NCBI GenBank assembly: GCA_965207335.1
Contig: OZ242267.1
Span: 1,488,001-1,552,000, forward strand
DNA: 64,000 nucleotides
Origin: G965207335 sp965207335
GTDB lineage: Bacteria > Pseudomonadota > Gammaproteobacteria > PS1 > Pseudothioglobaceae
Reading direction: 5' to 3'
The notes below the pieces were generated by a model. That model searched no databases and had not been told where the DNA came from. It saw only the letters and a list, made by a program, of their open reading frames with translations. Both the position numbers and the translations under genes were made by a program. Position 1 is the first letter of the stretch, and every line of letters starts with the position of its first letter. Below are positions 61,583-64,000 of this stretch, piece by piece.

Positions 61583-62476
61583 TTAAGATATATATTTATA
61601 GTAATTTGTTGTAATATCATCACTAGGACGGGTTTTAAATCGTTTATGAACCCATAAATATTGCTCTGGGTGTTGTAGTATTTGCTTTTCTAATATACTA
61701 TTTGTTAGTGTAGTATCTGTTAATAAGTCGCCACTAGGATAATTTTTTATTGGTTTTTGAAACACTAATTTATAGCATTTATTATCATAAAAACAACTCA
61801 TAGGAATAACAACTGCATTAGTTATTTTTGCTAGTTTAGCGGTGCTTGTTAGTGTTGCGGTTTGAATATTAAAAAATGGGGTAAAAATAGTGTTTTTTCT
61901 CCCTAAGTCTTGATCTGGTGCATACCATATTGGTATTTTAGCTTTTAAGGTAGTAATTATTTTTTTACTATTATTAGCTGATATCATTTTAGCACCATGT
62001 TTTTTAAAATTTTTATACATAGCATTATCAAATATGGGGTTGTTTTGTTGTCTATATATATTGGCTATTTTTTGTTTTCTAAGAATAATTCTACTACTTA
62101 TCATAAGTGGAGTAAAATGACCTGTTAGGATAATTATGGCTTTATTTTTTGCCAGTGCTTGTTGTAGATATGCTAAATTAGTTATAGTATAAATTTTATC
62201 TAAGCGTTTGTTAGACATATAAAAACAATTAGCAGTTGCAATAAAGCCTATAGCTAGACTATAAAAATGTTGTTTTAATAGATTTTCTTGTTGCTTATTA
62301 GTATAATTTTTAAAGCATAATTTAATATTAGTTTGTGCTATTTTGCGTCTTTTAGCTAGCATTTTATATAGCACTTTTGCTAATATTTTAGCGATAAAAT
62401 CCTGAGTATTAATACTTAATTTACTAATTATCCACATAAAAACTAGTATCAGGTATTTTGGATAATTTTTAACCAT
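61583..62476 (-). CDS. LpxL/HtrB-type acyltransferase with altered active site
   Basis: 297 residues with an N-terminal membrane segment. Lipid A late acyltransferases use an HX4(D/E) pair. Here the block reads ILTGHFTPLMISS, with Met in place of the acidic residue after H. WYAPDQDLGRKNTIFTPFF and ATLTSTAKLAKITNAVVIP match LpxL/HtrB well, and WVHKRFKTRP is the C-terminal family signature. The change suggests altered or lost acyltransferase activity. No second late acyltransferase is visible in the window. Stands alone. Confidence 0.8.
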   Translation of the reverse strand: MVKNYPKYLILVFMWIISKLSINTQDFIAKILAKVLYKMLAKRRKIAQTNIKLCFKNYTNKQQENLLKQHFYSLAIGFIATANCFYMSNKRLDKIYTITNLAYLQQALAKNKAIIILTGHFTPLMISSRIILRKQKIANIYRQQNNPIFDNAMYKNFKKHGAKMISANNSKKIITTLKAKIPIWYAPDQDLGRKNTIFTPFFNIQTATLTSTAKLAKITNAVVIPMSCFYDNKCYKLVFQKPIKNYPSGDLLTDTTLTNSILEKQILQHPEQYLWVHKRFKTRPSDDITTNYYKYIS

Positions 62477-62676
62477 TAGTTAGTAATTATAAAATTAGCT
62501 ATTTTACCTAATATTTAGACTGTTACACAAGCATACACAGTCCCACATAGTAATGTTATACATATTTTATATCTCAAACACCAATATTTGAATGAAAAAA
62601 TATATTTATAAGTGCTGTTGTACACATAATGAGCATATTTTTACTTATTCTTTATATGGTGTAACAATCTCATATT

Positions 62677-64000
62677 ATGCCCTATATCAATAGTCAATTT
62701 ATAGAAGATTTAATAGATAATGCTGATATTGTAGATGTAATCGGTAGGCGAGTACAACTTAAAAAAAAAGGCTCAAATTATATGGCTTGTTGCCCCTTTC
62801 ATGACGAAAAAACCCCATCTTTTTCAGTAAGTGCCTCGAAACAATTATTCAAATGTTTTGGTTGCGGTGTAGCAGGAGGTGCATTAAAGTTTATTGAAAA
62901 ATACGACCACTTAGATTTTATACAAAGTATTGAACAACTTGCAAAAGAGTTGGGGCTAAGTGTAATTTATGACAAGCAAAATAAAGATGCTATTCAAAAA
63001 CAACAAATCAGCCAACAATATAAAGAATTAATGGCTGATGTTAATAAGCATTATAGCTCACAACTTAGAACCAACAGCGTTAAAAATAAGGTTATTGATT
63101 ATCTAAAAATAAGAAAAATAAGTGGCGTTATTGCAAAAAGATTTCAATTAGGATTTGCCCCACCAGATAAGCAATTATTAATTAAAAACTTCCCAGATAA
63201 AGAAAAATTATTGTTATTATTAGGTTTAATAGGCGAAAGTGACAAAGGTAGTGGTTATTATCAAAGATTTCGTGATAGGTTAATGTTTCCTATTCATAAT
63301 AATAAAGGTGATATTATTGCATTTGGTGCTAGGGCTTTAAGTAAGAATGCAAAGCCTAAATATCTAAATTCTCCAGAAACACCTATTTTTAACAAAGGCA
63401 AGGAATTATACGGCTTGTATCACTGTCGTGAATACAGCAAAGATATAGATTATATTCTAGTAGTAGAGGGCTATATGGATGTAATTAGCTTGCATCAACA
63501 CGGTATAACTACTGTGGTAGCTGCATTAGGTACGGCTACTTCTTATATGCATTTAGATAATTTAGTAAAAATAACCAAAAAAATCGTATTTTGCTTTGAT
63601 GGTGATAGTGCTGGTAAAAAAGCTGCTTGGCGTGCATTAAATATAACTCTTGACTGGATAAAAAAAGGCGTTAATATTAATTTTTTATTTCTCCCAGATA
63701 ACGAAGACCCAGACACTCTTATACAAAAAGAAGGCAAAAAAGCATTTACAACAAGAATTAATTCTGCAAAAACTATATCTGACTATCTGTTTGAGGGTTT
63801 AAAAGAGCGGGTAAATTTCAATACCATAGAGGGCAAAACCAGTTTTATTGAAAATTCTCTGGATAAAATTATCAGCGTTAATTACGATATATATCAGCAA
63901 CAATTATTAATAAAACTAGCAGAGTTAGTCAAACAAGATATTGAGCAAATCACAAGTTTATTTAAGGAAAAACAAGCCAAAATTAATAATAAAAATAATA
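62677..64000 (+). CDS. dnaG: DNA primase (3' end outside window)
   Basis: 441 codons to the right edge, open throughout. The zinc-binding domain is YMACCPFHDEKTPSF with KCFGCGVAGG, the RNAP-like catalytic core follows, and the Toprim glutamate is in VVEGYMDVISLHQHG with FDGDSAGKKAAWRA. DnaG makes the RNA primers of chromosome replication. The start MPYINSQFIEDLIDNADIVD is standard. rpoD, the usual downstream partner, lies beyond the window. Confidence 0.95.
   Translation, partial: MPYINSQFIEDLIDNADIVDVIGRRVQLKKKGSNYMACCPFHDEKTPSFSVSASKQLFKCFGCGVAGGALKFIEKYDHLDFIQSIEQLAKELGLSVIYDKQNKDAIQKQQISQQYKELMADVNKHYSSQLRTNSVKNKVIDYLKIRKISGVIAKRFQLGFAPPDKQLLIKNFPDKEKLLLLLGLIGESDKGSGYYQRFRDRLMFPIHNNKGDIIAFGARALSKNAKPKYLNSPETPIFNKGKELYGLYHCREYSKDIDYILVVEGYMDVISLHQHGITTVVAALGTATSYMHLDNLVKITKKIVFCFDGDSAGKKAAWRALNITLDWIKKGVNINFLFLPDNEDPDTLIQKEGKKAFTTRINSAKTISDYLFEGLKERVNFNTIEGKTSFIENSLDKIISVNYDIYQQQLLIKLAELVKQDIEQITSLFKEKQAKINNKNN

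Noticed and set aside
1..64000. CRISPR array
   Set aside because: No series of equal direct repeats with equal spacers was found; the tandem units seen are palindromic repeats of variable spacing.

Overview
The window is a very AT-rich stretch of a bacterial chromosome. Its core genes look gammaproteobacterial: carA/carB, mlaA, lptA, leuB, cysS, truA, birA, an alaC-type transaminase, eptA/dgkA, an LpxL-like acyltransferase and dnaG. Short palindromic repeats, MITE-like elements, IS200/IS605 copies and gene remnants are frequent, as in a genome open to mobile DNA and under weak purifying selection, for example a marine or host-associated lineage. No rRNA gene, complete tRNA or CRISPR array was found, so the organism is not named.

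Layout. 1-24,050 is mostly core: the end of a nitroreductase, hom and thrC, hslV, an AddB-like nuclease, carA-mlaA-carB, a diaminopropionate ammonia-lyase, an HAD phosphatase, a PP-loop thiolase with lptA, thiE, a YdjM-like membrane protein, peroxiredoxin-rubredoxin-leuB and cysS. 24,050-41,000 is a decayed integrative and conjugative element of the PFL_47xx/ICEclc type: an integrase stub, a short TraG-like protein, homologues of the PFL_4711, PFL_4693 and PFL_4695 ICE families, a TraD stub, the C-terminus of a TraI/MobH relaxase, and accessory genes (DUF3800, DUF3577, DUF3275, a DNA methyltransferase). Two identical IS200/IS605 elements in inverted orientation flank its accessory segment. 41,000-48,500 is a second island: a duplicated pair of secreted proteins around a cluster of toxin-antitoxin and ORF6N genes. 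A 3' fragment of a tRNA-Thr-like gene at about 49,030 may mark an attachment site. 49,090-64,000 returns to core genes: eptA-dgkA, an Omp85-like protein, birA/truA, an SLC13 transporter, a CBS protein, alaC, a sodium/solute symporter, an LpxL-like enzyme and the start of dnaG.

Two systems stand out. First, four precursor-like peptides with nitrile-hydratase-type (NHLP) leaders and Gly/Ser/Thr/Val-rich, sometimes Cys-containing tails are scattered as single genes among core genes (522, 15,672, 51,500, 61,463). No maturation enzyme is nearby. Three share an upstream motif and the fourth has a consensus promoter and terminator. This resembles a one-enzyme, many-substrates RiPP system. Second, the ICE accessory genes carry a repeated 5' leader RNA. 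It combines a predicted pseudoknot, hairpins with GATGA loops, and mutually exclusive helices that hide or free the Shine-Dalgarno sequence. There are four copies, one divergent with compensatory changes, and the switching part recurs alone before other genes of the element.
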